From Streptomyces rubellomurinus (GTDB lineage Bacteria > Actinomycetota > Actinomycetes > Streptomycetales > Streptomycetaceae), in contig NZ_JZKH01000001.1 in the NCBI RefSeq assembly GCF_000961885.1, forward strand, positions 248,001-312,000: a DNA stretch of 64,000 bases, written 5' to 3'. The first letter of the stretch is position 1; each line of letters opens with the position of its first letter. Below the pieces are notes generated by a model. It was not told the DNA's origin. It did not search any database and saw only the letters and a program-made list of their open reading frames with translations. A program made the position numbers and the translations under genes. Of the stretch, positions 32,231-41,263 are shown piece by piece.

Positions 32231-34636
32231 CTAGGGCAGGGTCCAGCGCTGGTTGGCGCCGGCGTTGCAGTCCCAGATCGCCAGCCGGGTGCCGTTGGTG
32301 GTGGCGAAGCCCGGGTCGTCGAGGCAGCGGCCGGACTGGGTGCTCTTCAGGGTGCCGTCCGGCTGGGGCGTCCACTGCTGGTTGGCACCGGCGTTGCAGT
32401 CCCACAGTTCGACCGGGGTGCCGTTGGCGGTGGCGGCGCCGGTGACGTCGAGGCACTTGCCGTTGTGGGTGAGGGTGCCGTTGGACCAGGTCCACACCTG
32501 GGCGCCGCCGCCGTTGCAGTCCCAGAGCTGGACGGCGGTGCCGCCGGCGCCGGAGTTGCCGTCGACGCACTTGCCGGGGAGGGCGGAGGCGATCGGGCCG
32601 GTGTGGGTGGCCGGGGTGCCGGGGGTGAGCTTGAAGTTGTCGAACTGGTGGGTCTGGTAGCCGGCCACGCCGAGGCCGGCCTGGCCGTTGGTGAAGCTCG
32701 CGTCGGTGGCGCTGCCGACCGCGACGCCGTCGATGCTGGCGGTGAGGGTGGTGTTCTGCATCGAGAGCGCGACGGTGTGCCAGTGGCCGGTGCCCGGGGC
32801 CGTGGTGGTGCCGCTGGCGAGGGTGGTGAAGTTCCAGGCGGTGTCGCTCTTGTCGATGGACCAGGCGCCGGTGTCGCTGAACCGCAGGTGGTAGGCGTTC
32901 AGGCCGTTGTTGTTGCGGCCCTGCTGGTTGACCCGGCCGAGCAGTTCGACGCCGCCGGACTGCTCGAAGAGCGTGTCGGCGCTGACGGTGTAGTTGGACC
33001 AGCTGCCGTCGCCCATGATCGTGTACGGGGCGTCGTGCTTCTCGTCGGTCCACCGGATCGGCGAGGTCGGGGCCATCTGGCGCAGGCAGGTGCCGGTGCG
33101 GCCGCCGCCGCAGGGGACGGTCTGGAAGGCGCCGTTCATGTCGGTGAAGTAGGTCGGCGAGGTGGTGGTGGCCGGCGTCTCGAAGTCGTCCGCGTAGGGC
33201 AGCGCCATCGGGGCCGCGGGCGGCGGGGTGGCGGTGCCCTTGCCCTGGCCGGTCGTGGTGGTCACGGTGTAGACGCGGCCGGGCTGGAGGGTGAGCGTGT
33301 ACGTGCCGTTCTTCGGCGTGACGTCCTGGGTGTGGACGAACCACTGCGACGGGTCGGTGGAGCCCAGGTCGGTGGACCAGACGTGGGCGGCGCCGGTGGA
33401 CAGGCCACCGGTGACGGTGAAGCTCGCGGTCTGGGCGGCGGTGGCGTCCACGGTCTCCACGACGGTGCTGTAGTCGGTGGTGTTCGCCGACTTCAGCGTC
33501 ACGTAGCTGCCGTTGGTCCGCGCGCCGCCGAGGTAGCCGCTCGCGGCGTCGATGTAGCGCCAGCCGGGCTTGGCGAACTGGGTGGTGTGCGCGGTGACCC
33601 AGGTGGTCTTGCCGATGGTGTAGGCGCCGGACCAGGGCTGGTTGGCGATCGACATGCCGTCGGTGGAGAAGTACAGGTTGGGGTAGAGCGCGGCGATGAC
33701 CGGCCAGTTGATGAACGAGGTCATCCGGCCGTCGAGGTAGTCGCGGTTGATCCCGCGCGCGACCGCGCCGGCGCCGTCGTTGGCGTCCTCGGAGCCGTTC
33801 TCGCTCGCCCACAGCGGCTTGCCGAGCCCCTGGGCGGTGGGCGTGCTCGGGCAGTTGGTGAAGTTGCCCAGGTAGCCGCAGGGGTAGTGCACGCCGACGA
33901 CGTCGACGGCGTTGCGGAACGCCGGGTCGGTGGCCATCGCGTCGGCGACGGCCCAGGTGTCGTCGGCGGCGACGACCTTGGTGGAGCCGTAACCGTGCGA
34001 CAGGAGCGCGCTCTTGAGGTTCTCGTACCAGCCGGCGTTGAAGCCGCGCTCGTTCCACCCGCCGAGGTAGGAGACGTTCAGGTGGTGCTGGGCGGCGCAG
34101 CCCATCCAGGACATCAGGTAGTCGACGGTGTCCTGGGACCAGAAGTTGCCGCCGCTGCCGGTGTTGCCGATCCAGCCGGGGGCGCCCCAGCTCAGGCCGT
34201 AGAACTTGATCTCGGGGTTGCGGGCCATGGCCTGCTCGGCCAGCCACCACTCGTAGCCCTGGTGGCAGTCGACGGTGCCCCGGGTGTGCTCGATGCTGGG
34301 CTCGGCGCCGTCGGTGGAGTTGGTGTCGCCGCCGATCTCCAGCTTCAGCACCTGCAGCGAGGCGCCGTAGCCGGGCTTGAACAGGTAGTCCAGCAGCTGG
34401 CTGCGCTGCGGCTCCGGATAGTCGACCAGCAGGCGGGAGTTGCCGCCGCCGCCGGAGATCGCGCCGACCCCGTCGAAGGTGAGGCCGGGCTTGGTGCCGT
34501 CGAGGGTGACGGCGGTCTGGACGGGGGTCGCGGCCCGGGCGTCCGGTGTCGTGGCCAGGCTGCCGAGCGCGCCCAGCAGCAGGGCGGCGGCGCCGAGGGC
34601 CGTACGGAGTTTCGAGGGCAGGCGGGTGCGTCCCAA
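32231..34636 (-). CDS. Secreted GH59-type beta-galactosidase with ricin B lectin domain
   Basis: An 801-aa exported glycoside hydrolase resembling galactocerebrosidase (GH59). Residues 1-36 are a signal peptide ending ARA. The TIM barrel (~45-360) starts FDGVGAISGGGGNSRLL, with probable acid/base E196 in GGWNERG and nucleophile E279 in LWASENG. A beta-sandwich and a GALC-like lectin domain (~475-655; YADDFETP, GGVELLGRVNQQGR) follow. A ricin-type beta-trefoil (~670-801) has three QxW-type repeats (AQVWTW, NQQWTP, NQRWTL). The start is TTG at 34636 with AGGAG six bases upstream. The likely job is releasing galactose from plant or animal galactans or glycolipids outside the cell. The divergent sugar importer and gal genes would use it. 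Confidence 0.92.
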   Translation of the reverse strand: MGRTRLPSKLRTALGAAALLLGALGSLATTPDARAATPVQTAVTLDGTKPGLTFDGVGAISGGGGNSRLLVDYPEPQRSQLLDYLFKPGYGASLQVLKLEIGGDTNSTDGAEPSIEHTRGTVDCHQGYEWWLAEQAMARNPEIKFYGLSWGAPGWIGNTGSGGNFWSQDTVDYLMSWMGCAAQHHLNVSYLGGWNERGFNAGWYENLKSALLSHGYGSTKVVAADDTWAVADAMATDPAFRNAVDVVGVHYPCGYLGNFTNCPSTPTAQGLGKPLWASENGSEDANDGAGAVARGINRDYLDGRMTSFINWPVIAALYPNLYFSTDGMSIANQPWSGAYTIGKTTWVTAHTTQFAKPGWRYIDAASGYLGGARTNGSYVTLKSANTTDYSTVVETVDATAAQTASFTVTGGLSTGAAHVWSTDLGSTDPSQWFVHTQDVTPKNGTYTLTLQPGRVYTVTTTTGQGKGTATPPPAAPMALPYADDFETPATTTSPTYFTDMNGAFQTVPCGGGRTGTCLRQMAPTSPIRWTDEKHDAPYTIMGDGSWSNYTVSADTLFEQSGGVELLGRVNQQGRNNNGLNAYHLRFSDTGAWSIDKSDTAWNFTTLASGTTTAPGTGHWHTVALSMQNTTLTASIDGVAVGSATDASFTNGQAGLGVAGYQTHQFDNFKLTPGTPATHTGPIASALPGKCVDGNSGAGGTAVQLWDCNGGGAQVWTWSNGTLTHNGKCLDVTGAATANGTPVELWDCNAGANQQWTPQPDGTLKSTQSGRCLDDPGFATTNGTRLAIWDCNAGANQRWTLP

Positions 34637-34987
34637 GGTGGTCTCCTGGGTGGGGAGGGAGTGGGGGGACGAGCGGGGGAAGAACGGGGTGGCCGACCGC
34701 CGCCCCTAGGCTGTCGGGTGCATGCCCGGCAGGCCACGCAGGAGCGTAGACGCAACTTCCAACACTAATCAACAGCCCTGACCCGCCGATTCGCACGCTT
34801 CCCCAGCGCGCCGGGCTGGACTGGCATAACGAGACGGTTTCGAAAGTGGCCCGCAGGCAAAGCCACGCTTGACTCAAGCCTGAGCTGGGCGTTTCCTGTT
34901 GATCCATCGCGTTTGATTGCGATGTTTTATGATCGACTCTGTTTGCTTCTGAGTCGATCGGACTCACACCCTCAGGAGCCCACCACC
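34637..34987. promoter_or_regulatory. Divergent regulatory region of galactosidase and sugar importer
   Basis: This 351-bp region holds no gene. Its right half is unusually AT-rich for this genome (34890-34950). TTTGATT at 34912-34918 is shared with the galK promoter region. GATCGACTC (34931-34939) and GAGTCGATC (34951-34959) form a perfect 9-bp inverted repeat with an 11-nt loop, 29 bp before the binding-protein ATG. It could be an operator or a leader hairpin. Confidence 0.55.
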
Positions 34988-36034
34988 ATGCACCTCTCCC
35001 TCCGTGCCCGTCTGGCCTCGCTCGCCGCACTGAGCCTGGTCACCTCCGTCGGCCTGACGGCGTGCTCCACCGGCCAGACCTCCTCCGGCGGCGACGCCTC
35101 GGTGGCGCCGGTGTCCGGCAAGGTCTCGATCACCTACCTGCAGAAGCAGGGTGACCAGCAGTACTTCGTGGACGAGGCGGCGGGCGCCAAGGCCAAGGCG
35201 GCCGAGCTGGGCGCGGACCTGAAGGTCGTCAACCTCGGCAACGACGCCAACAAGACGGTCAGTGAGGTGCAGGCCGCGATCGCGCAGAAGAGCAACGGTC
35301 TGATCATCGTGGTGCCGGACCCGGCGGTCGGCCCGCAGGTGGTCCAGACGGCCCGGGACGCCAAGGCCGCGCTGCTCACCTCCGACGACCAGGTCTGCGT
35401 CAGCGGCCCCGCCCCGGCGCAGTGCGCCGCCGGCGACCTGGTGCCCCGGATCGGCTTCTCCGGCCAGCAGATGGGCCAGCAGGTCGGCCAGCGCGCCGCC
35501 GAGGAGTTCAAGAAGGCCGGCTGGAACGCGGCCGACACCCGGGTCATCTCCGCCTGGAAGCAGGACGTCACGGTCTGCGGCGACCGGGTCAAGGCCGCCA
35601 AGGACGCCTTCGACCAGGCCGTGCCGGGCGTGCGGACCATCGACGTGGCCACCGACAACACCCCGACCGGCGCGCAGGACAAGGTGGCCGCCACCATCAC
35701 CGCCAACCCCGGCGTCAAGCACTGGGTGACCTGGGGCTGCAACGACGAGAACGTCCAGGGCTCCGTCACCGCCCTGCAGAACGCCGGGATCAGCCCCGAC
35801 GACATCGACGGCGTCGGCCTCGGCGCCTACCTGGCGTGCAAGGACTGGGCCGCGGGCAAGCCCTCCGGCATGAAGGCCGCGCTGTTCATCAGCGGCAAGG
35901 ACGTCGGCGCCCTGGCCGTCCAGACCATGGTCGACAAGCTCAAGAACGGCAAGGACTTCCCCAAGGAGGCCTTCGCCCCCACCAAGATGGTCGACGCCGC
36001 CACCTGGCAGTCCGCGGGCGTGTCCTGCAGCTGA
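34988..36034 (+). CDS. Sugar-binding lipoprotein of a CUT2 ABC importer (galactose likely)
   Basis: A 348-aa periplasmic-binding-protein-fold lipoprotein. The signal sequence ends in the lipobox GLTAC with lipidated C26. The mature part has a type I binding-protein layout: VSITYLQKQGDQQYFVDEAA, IAQKSNGLIIVVPDPAVGPQ, HWVTWGCNDENVQGSVTALQ, as in arabinose/galactose/ribose-binding proteins. It is the first gene of a three-gene importer unit. The neighbours are a secreted galactosidase, a DeoR regulator, galK and galT, so galactose is the best substrate guess; arabinose is the main alternative, given similarity of the fold to AraF. The ATG at 34988 follows CAGGAG. A hairpin separates it from the ATPase gene. 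Confidence 0.92.
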   Translation: MHLSLRARLASLAALSLVTSVGLTACSTGQTSSGGDASVAPVSGKVSITYLQKQGDQQYFVDEAAGAKAKAAELGADLKVVNLGNDANKTVSEVQAAIAQKSNGLIIVVPDPAVGPQVVQTARDAKAALLTSDDQVCVSGPAPAQCAAGDLVPRIGFSGQQMGQQVGQRAAEEFKKAGWNAADTRVISAWKQDVTVCGDRVKAAKDAFDQAVPGVRTIDVATDNTPTGAQDKVAATITANPGVKHWVTWGCNDENVQGSVTALQNAGISPDDIDGVGLGAYLACKDWAAGKPSGMKAALFISGKDVGALAVQTMVDKLKNGKDFPKEAFAPTKMVDAATWQSAGVSCS

Positions 36035-36071
36035 CGCCGCAGCCGGCGTCACACTGACGCCACGTCGAGCC

Positions 36072-36110
36072 GGCGGTGCGGCGGGCCCGCACCGGCCCCG
36101 CCGCACCGCC
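36072..36110 (+). promoter_or_regulatory. Intercistronic hairpin after the binding-protein gene
   Basis: A perfect 14-bp stem (36072-36085 with 36097-36110, 11-nt loop) lies in the 130-bp gap between the binding-protein and ATPase genes. Such hairpins typically attenuate read-through or stabilise the binding-protein mRNA, giving more binding protein than transporter. Confidence 0.55.
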
Positions 36111-36164
36111 GCCGCTCCCGAAGACCGTCCGCACCGCCCGCACCGCACCGCCAACGAGGCCCCG

Positions 36165-37751
36165 ATGACCCCACCTGAACCGACGCCCCCGCCGCCACCG
36201 GGCGGCTCCGCCGGCCTGAGCACCGAGGGCGTGTCCAAGCGCTTCGGCAGCGTCCAGGCGCTGACCGACGTCACCGTCTCCTTCCCGCCCGGGCAGGTCA
36301 CCGCGCTGATGGGCGAGAACGGCGCCGGCAAGTCCACCCTGCTGCGCATCCTCACCGGCGACCACCGCCCCACCGAGGGGCGCGTCCTGCTGGACGGCCA
36401 GACCCTCGACCTGCACTCCCCGCAGGACGCCCGCCGGGCCGGGATCCGGATCATCCCGCAGGAACCGGAGATCATCCCGCACGTCCCGGTCGCCGAGAAC
36501 GTCTACGCCGGCTCGCTGCCCCGCGCCGGGCTGCGCCGCCTGGACCGCGCCGAGCTGCGCCGCCGGATCACCGCCGACCTGGCCCGCCTCGGCTTCGACA
36601 AGGTCCTCGACCCCGACCTGCTCGGCTCCGAACTCACCGCTGCCCAGCGCCAGTTGGTCGAGATCATGCGGGCCCTGACCGGCGCCGTCCCGCCCCGCGC
36701 GATCGCCTTCGACGAGCCGACCTCCTCGCTCTCCGAGCACGAGGTCGAGGCACTGTTCGCCCTGATCGGGCGGCTGCGCGACGAGGGCATCGCCGTCGTC
36801 TACGTCTCGCACCGGATGAAGGAGATCTTCCGGCTCGCCGACCGCATCGCGGTGCTGCGCGACGGCCGGGTCGCCGGGGTGGTCCGGGCCGCCGACACCG
36901 ACGAGGGCGAGCTGGTCCGCCTGATGGTCGGCCGCGACCTGTCCTCGCTGTTCGTCCGCCAGCAGGTCGCCACCGACCGCGTCGTCCTGGACGTCCGGGA
37001 CGTCACCACCGACGACGTGCGCGACATCAGTCTGACGGTCCGGGCCGGCGAGGTCGTCGCCCTGGCCGGCCTGATCGGCGCCGGCCGCTCCGAACTCGCC
37101 CTCGCCCTGGCCGGCGACGCCCCGATCCGCTCCGGCACCGTCGCCCTCAACGGCCGGGTCCTGCGGCTGAAGGACCCGCGCGCGGCCATCGCCGCCGGCA
37201 TCGGCCTGGCGCCCGAGGAGCGCAAGGCCCAGGCCCTGTTCCTGCAGCGCACGATCCGGGACAACACCTCGCTGGTCAGCCTGCGCCGGCTCAGCCGGTG
37301 GCGGTTCGTCAAGCGCCGCCAGGAGAAGGACCTCGCGCAGGAGTACGCCGACCGGCTGCGGGTCCGCGCCCCCTCCATCGAGGCGGAGGTCCGCACACTG
37401 TCCGGCGGCAACCAGCAGAAGGTCGTCCTGGCCCGCTGGCTCGCCCGCAAACCCGACCTGCTGATCCTCGACGAACCCACCCGCGGCGTCGACATCGGCG
37501 CCAAGGCCGAGATCTACCAGATCATCGCCGACCTCGCCCGCGAGGGCACGGCCGTCCTGGTCATCTCCTCCGAACTCCCGGAGGTCCTGGGCCTCGCCGA
37601 CCGGGTCGTGGTGATGCAGAACGGCCGCACCACCGGCGAACTCACCCGCGACCAGGCGACGGAAGAGGCCATCCTCGCCCTCGCCATGGCCGACGACCTC
37701 GCCACGGCCGACGACCTCGCCAGCACCGCCCAGACCGGAGAGACCCGATGA
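36165..37751 (+). CDS. CUT2 sugar ABC transporter ATPase (two ABC domains)
   Basis: A 528-aa double ATPase of the RbsA/MglA/XylG type. The first domain has Walker A GENGAGKST (50-58), a Q-loop IIPQEPEI, and Walker B region AIAFDEPTSSLSEHE; its signature loop, ELTAAQRQLVEIMRAL, is non-canonical, as is usual in this family. The second domain has a degenerate Walker A, GLIGAGRSE, the signature LSGGNQQKV and DEPTRGVDIGAK, which is also typical. It energises uptake through the permease encoded next; the stop overlaps the permease ATG in ATGA (37748-37751). Confidence 0.96.
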   Translation: MTPPEPTPPPPPGGSAGLSTEGVSKRFGSVQALTDVTVSFPPGQVTALMGENGAGKSTLLRILTGDHRPTEGRVLLDGQTLDLHSPQDARRAGIRIIPQEPEIIPHVPVAENVYAGSLPRAGLRRLDRAELRRRITADLARLGFDKVLDPDLLGSELTAAQRQLVEIMRALTGAVPPRAIAFDEPTSSLSEHEVEALFALIGRLRDEGIAVVYVSHRMKEIFRLADRIAVLRDGRVAGVVRAADTDEGELVRLMVGRDLSSLFVRQQVATDRVVLDVRDVTTDDVRDISLTVRAGEVVALAGLIGAGRSELALALAGDAPIRSGTVALNGRVLRLKDPRAAIAAGIGLAPEERKAQALFLQRTIRDNTSLVSLRRLSRWRFVKRRQEKDLAQEYADRLRVRAPSIEAEVRTLSGGNQQKVVLARWLARKPDLLILDEPTRGVDIGAKAEIYQIIADLAREGTAVLVISSELPEVLGLADRVVVMQNGRTTGELTRDQATEEAILALAMADDLATADDLASTAQTGETR

Positions 37752-38788
37752 CCACCGCCACTCCCCCGACCACCCCGGCGCCGGACACCGGCGCCCTGCC
37801 CGTGCGGTCCGGCGGCCCGCGCGCCCTGCTCGCCGCGATCGGCGGACAGAACCTCAGCCTGATCGGCGCCCTCGTCGCCGTCGTCGCCCTTTTCGGCTCG
37901 CTCAACGAGAACTTCGTCGGCTGGGACAACATCCAGGTCATCGCCGAGGCCGCCACCATCTCCGGCCTGCTCGCGGTCGTCCAGACCGTGGTGATCATCT
38001 GCGGCGGCCTGGACATCTCGGTCGGCTCCCAGGCCGGCCTGGCCTCCGTCACCAGCGCCATGGTCTTCACCTCGACCGGCAGCAACCCCTACCTCGGCAT
38101 CGGCGCCGCGCTCGCCATCGGCGCCGCCATCGGCCTGTTCAACGGAGCCGTCATCATCTACGGCCGGGTCAACCCGACCATCGCCACCCTCGCCGGACTG
38201 GCCGCGTACAAGGGCGTCGCCCAGCTCGTCTCGGACGGCCGCGCCCAGGGCTACGTGCTCAACGACCCGGTCTTCGTCTTCCTCAGCCGGGGCAAGATCG
38301 CCGGCCTGCCCACCATGGTCTGGCTGCTGATCCTCACCGCCGCCGCCGTGCACGCCCTGCTCACGTACACCGACATCGGCCGCAACATCTACGCCATCGG
38401 CGGCAACGACACCGCCGCCCGACTGGCCGGCATCAACCTCAACAAGTACCTGATCGCCGCGTACGCCCTCTCCGGCACCGTCGCCGCCCTGGCCGGCGTG
38501 CTGCTCACCGCCCGCACCGGCAGCGGCCAGCCGGTCTCCGGCAGCGAGGGCCTGGAGCTGCAGTCGATCACCGCCGCCGCGCTCGGCGGCTGCGCCCTCA
38601 AGGGCGGCAAGGGCAGCATCGGCGGCACCCTGCTCGCCGTCGCGCTGCTCGGCGCACTGCAGAACGGCCTCACCGTCCAGGGCATCAACGCCTTCTGGCA
38701 GAACGTCGCCCAGGGCACCCTGCTGGTGGCCGCCGTCGTCATCCAGCAGCGGCGCAACCGCGAACGCGCGGTCGGCCTGCCCGCCTGA
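37748..38788 (+). CDS. CUT2 sugar ABC transporter permease
   Basis: A 346-aa membrane protein of the RbsC/XylH/MglC family with about eight to ten hydrophobic helices after a Pro/Thr-rich cytoplasmic N-terminus. Family marks are VVIICGGLDISVGSQAGLAS (the GGxDLSVG motif), GRVNPTIATLAGLAAYKG and YAIGGNDTAARLAGIN. It forms the channel with the double ATPase and receives sugar from the lipoprotein. The ATG overlaps the ATPase stop. A strong hairpin about 90 bp downstream ends the unit before the DeoR gene. Confidence 0.96.
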   Translation: MTTATPPTTPAPDTGALPVRSGGPRALLAAIGGQNLSLIGALVAVVALFGSLNENFVGWDNIQVIAEAATISGLLAVVQTVVIICGGLDISVGSQAGLASVTSAMVFTSTGSNPYLGIGAALAIGAAIGLFNGAVIIYGRVNPTIATLAGLAAYKGVAQLVSDGRAQGYVLNDPVFVFLSRGKIAGLPTMVWLLILTAAAVHALLTYTDIGRNIYAIGGNDTAARLAGINLNKYLIAAYALSGTVAALAGVLLTARTGSGQPVSGSEGLELQSITAAALGGCALKGGKGSIGGTLLAVALLGALQNGLTVQGINAFWQNVAQGTLLVAAVVIQQRRNRERAVGLPA

Positions 38789-38879
38789 CCGCAGGAACTC
38801 CCGCGAGCCGGGGCGCCCCCCACCGCGCCGACTCGCGGGCCGCGGGGCCGGCCGGGGAGGACCCGGCCGGACCGCCGCC

Positions 38880-38919
38880 GGACCGCCGGTGCCGCGACTG
38901 CCCGCGGCACCGGCGGTCC
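38880..38919 (+). terminator. Strong terminator of the sugar importer unit
   Basis: A perfect 17-bp stem (38880-38896 with 38903-38919) with a 6-nt loop. A weaker 8-bp stem, CCCGCGAG/CTCGCGGG (38810-38817/38832-38839), precedes it. Confidence 0.8.
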
Positions 38920-39044
38920 CGTTCGGCCCCGGCCCGAGGGCCCGCCGGTGCCCTGGGATAATGGCCCGGGCAGGCCCCGCCGCGTTCCCGGTCGCCGACG
39001 AGAACGCCCCAGCCCCACGTGCTCGTCCGATCGAAAGGTCCTTC

Positions 39045-39851
39045 GTGGCTGACCAGACCTTGCTCGCCGCCCAGCGCCAGGCCCTGATCCTGGAGACCAT
39101 CCGCCGCACCGGCGCGATCCGGGTCGCCGAACTGGTCGAGCAGTTCGGCGTGTCCGACATGACCATCCGCCGGGACCTCGACGCGCTGGTGCGCCAGGGC
39201 ACCGTGGAGAAGGTGCACGGCGGCGCGGTGGCGACCGGGACGGCGAGCGCCTTCGAGCCCGGCTTCGACGCCAAGTCCGCACTGGAGGAGGGCACCAAGG
39301 CCGCGCTCGCGGACGCGGCGGTGCGACTGGTGGAGCCGGGCAGCGTGGTGGCCCTCTCGGCCGGCACCACGACCTACGCGGTCGCCTCCCGGCTGCTGGA
39401 GGTCCCGGAGCTGACGGTGGTGACCAACTCCCTGCGGATCGCCGACCTGCTGTGGGCAGCCGGGAGCGACGGGAGGGAGACCGTCCCGTCGCTGCTGTTG
39501 ACCGGCGGCTCGCCCACCCGCTCGGCGGCCCTGGTGGGCGCCCTGGCGGACCAGACGATCCATTCGCTGCACGTGGACCTGCTGATCCTGGGCGTGCACG
39601 GGGTGAGCGAGCAGGCCGGCCTCACCACGCCCAACCTGGCCGAGGCGCAGACCAACCGGGCCCTGATCGCCTCCGCCCGGCGCACCGTCGTGGTGGCCGA
39701 CCACACCAAGTGGGGCGTCGTCGGCCTGAGCAGCTTCGCCACCCTCGCGGAGGTCGACTGCTTCATCACCGACGACGCCCTGCCCGCGACGGCGCGCGGC
39801 GTGCTCGCCGAGGCGGTCGGCGAGCTCGTCGTCGTCCCGGCCGCCGGCTGA
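39045..39851 (+). CDS. DeoR-family transcription regulator of galactose genes (inferred)
   Basis: A 268-aa DeoR-type repressor. The N-terminal winged helix reads RQALILETIRRTGAIRVAEL, then EQFGVSDMTIRRDLDALVRQ, the family's recognition-helix signature. The C-terminal domain is the phosphosugar-sensing DeoRC fold: VVALSAGTTTYAVASRL, TVVTNSLRIADLL, LLILGVHGVS, VVVADHTKWG. The start is the GTG at 39045, six bases after GAAAGG; the longer upstream frame is Pro/Arg-rich. It lies between the importer genes and galK, which it meets tail to tail with a 10-bp gap. Control of the importer, galK and galT through shared TTTGA(T/A)T sites is the simplest reading. Confidence 0.94.
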   Translation: MADQTLLAAQRQALILETIRRTGAIRVAELVEQFGVSDMTIRRDLDALVRQGTVEKVHGGAVATGTASAFEPGFDAKSALEEGTKAALADAAVRLVEPGSVVALSAGTTTYAVASRLLEVPELTVVTNSLRIADLLWAAGSDGRETVPSLLLTGGSPTRSAALVGALADQTIHSLHVDLLILGVHGVSEQAGLTTPNLAEAQTNRALIASARRTVVVADHTKWGVVGLSSFATLAEVDCFITDDALPATARGVLAEAVGELVVVPAAG

Positions 39852-39861
39852 CGCCGGGGGC

Positions 39862-41007
39862 TCAGGCCGTGCGGCGGGCGCCCACCGAGGGGACGGCGGT
39901 GAAGGTGACCGGCTCGGCGAAGCCCGCCGAACGGAACGCCGCCCGGACGGCCTCCGAGACCTCCGCCACGCGCGCGGCCGCGACCAGGGCGATGACGGAC
40001 CCGCCGAAGCCGCCGCCGGTCATCCGGGCGCCCAGCGCCCCGGCCGCGACGGCGGCCTCCACCGCGAGGTCCGTCTCGGCGCAGGAGACCCCGAAGTCGT
40101 CGCGCAGCGAGGCGTGTCCGGCCGTCAGGATCGGCCCCAGCTCGGCGATCCGGCCGGCGTCCAGGTGCTCGACGGTCGCCGTCACGCGCGCGTCCTCGGT
40201 CACCACGTGCCGTACCAGCGGCCGGAGTTCGCTCGGCAGCCGGTCCAGGGCGGCCGGCAGGTCGGCGGCGCTCAGGTCGCGCAGCGCGGGCAGGCCGAGC
40301 AGCTCGGCGGCCCGCTCGCAGCCGGCCCGCAGGGCGGCGTAGGCGCCGTCGCCGAGGTCGTGCTTGACCCGGGTGTCGATCACCAGCAGCCGCAGCCCGG
40401 CGGCCGCCAGGTCCAGCGGGACGTGCCGCTGCTCCAGCGTCCGGGTGTCCAGGAACAGCGCGGTGCCGTCCGTGCAGCAGGCGGAGGCCATCTGGTCCAT
40501 GACGCCGCAGGGCACGCCGACGAAGGCGTTCTCGGCCCGCTGGGCGAGCACGGCGAGCTCCGGCGCGGACAGGCCGAGCCCGTACAGGTCGTTCAGCGCG
40601 GCGGCGGTCGCGCACTCCAGGGCGGCCGAGGAGGAGAGCCCGGCCCCGGTCGGCACGTCGCTGTCGACGAACAGGTCGGCCCCGCCGATCGCGTGTCCGG
40701 CCTCGGCGAGCGCCCAGAACACGCCCGCCGGGTAGGCGGCCCAGCTGGTGACGACGCCGGGCTTCAGGCGGTCGAGCGCGAGGTCGGTGATCGTGCCGTC
40801 GCCCTGGGCGCTGAACAGGCGCAGCCGGCCGTCCGCGCGGCGGCGGGCGGTGATCCGGGTGGTGTGCGGCAGGGCGATGGGCAGGACGAAGCCGTCGTTG
40901 TAGTCGGTGTGTTCGCCGATCAGGTTCACCCGGCCGGGGGCGGCCCACACGCCGCTCGGGCGTGCGCCGTGGACGGTCTCGAAGTCGGCGGCGGCCTCGT
41001 CGGTCAT
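39862..41007 (-). CDS. galK: Galactokinase
   Basis: A 381-aa GHMP-family kinase that phosphorylates galactose at C1 in the Leloir pathway. The galactokinase signature GRVNLIGEHTDYNDGFVLP is near residues 26-44. The ATP-binding loop is VPTGAGLSSSAALECA, and GARMTGGGFGGSVIAL is the conserved third motif. The ATG at 41007 has a GGAG site seven bases upstream. The gene is divergent from galT, and the spacer carries sequence elements shared with the importer promoter. galE is not in this window, so the pathway must be completed from elsewhere. Confidence 0.97.
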   Translation of the reverse strand: MTDEAAADFETVHGARPSGVWAAPGRVNLIGEHTDYNDGFVLPIALPHTTRITARRRADGRLRLFSAQGDGTITDLALDRLKPGVVTSWAAYPAGVFWALAEAGHAIGGADLFVDSDVPTGAGLSSSAALECATAAALNDLYGLGLSAPELAVLAQRAENAFVGVPCGVMDQMASACCTDGTALFLDTRTLEQRHVPLDLAAAGLRLLVIDTRVKHDLGDGAYAALRAGCERAAELLGLPALRDLSAADLPAALDRLPSELRPLVRHVVTEDARVTATVEHLDAGRIAELGPILTAGHASLRDDFGVSCAETDLAVEAAVAAGALGARMTGGGFGGSVIALVAAARVAEVSEAVRAAFRSAGFAEPVTFTAVPSVGARRTA

Positions 41008-41080
41008 GTGTCAGCTCCATGCCTGGTGCTCGTCGTGGTTCCCGTTCGTGCCGTGGTGCAGCGAACGGACGCGAATTCCG

Positions 41081-41219
41081 ACATAATCAAACACGACCGC
41101 CCTCGCGGTCAACATCTGCGATGTCCATGTTCAGTCGGGCCGAGTCGGCCGCCCGGAGCAGCCGCCACCAGCCACGATGCCTGTTGACAAGCGATCATCT
41201 CTGTTTGAATCTGTTGAAG
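41081..41219. promoter_or_regulatory. galK-galT divergent control region with shared TTTGA(T/A)T elements
   Basis: AATCAAA at 41085-41091 (TTTGATT on the galK strand) repeats the element found upstream of the sugar importer. CTGTTTGAAT-CTGTTGAAG at 41201-41219 is a short direct repeat just upstream of galT. TTGACA at 41184-41189 could be a -35 for galT. GACCGC/GCGGTC (41095-41110) is a small hairpin. DeoR proteins commonly bind such T-rich direct repeats. Confidence 0.45.
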
Positions 41220-41263
41220 CTCGAGACTGCCGGGCCGACATCCCACGCGTAAGGAGTACAGCG

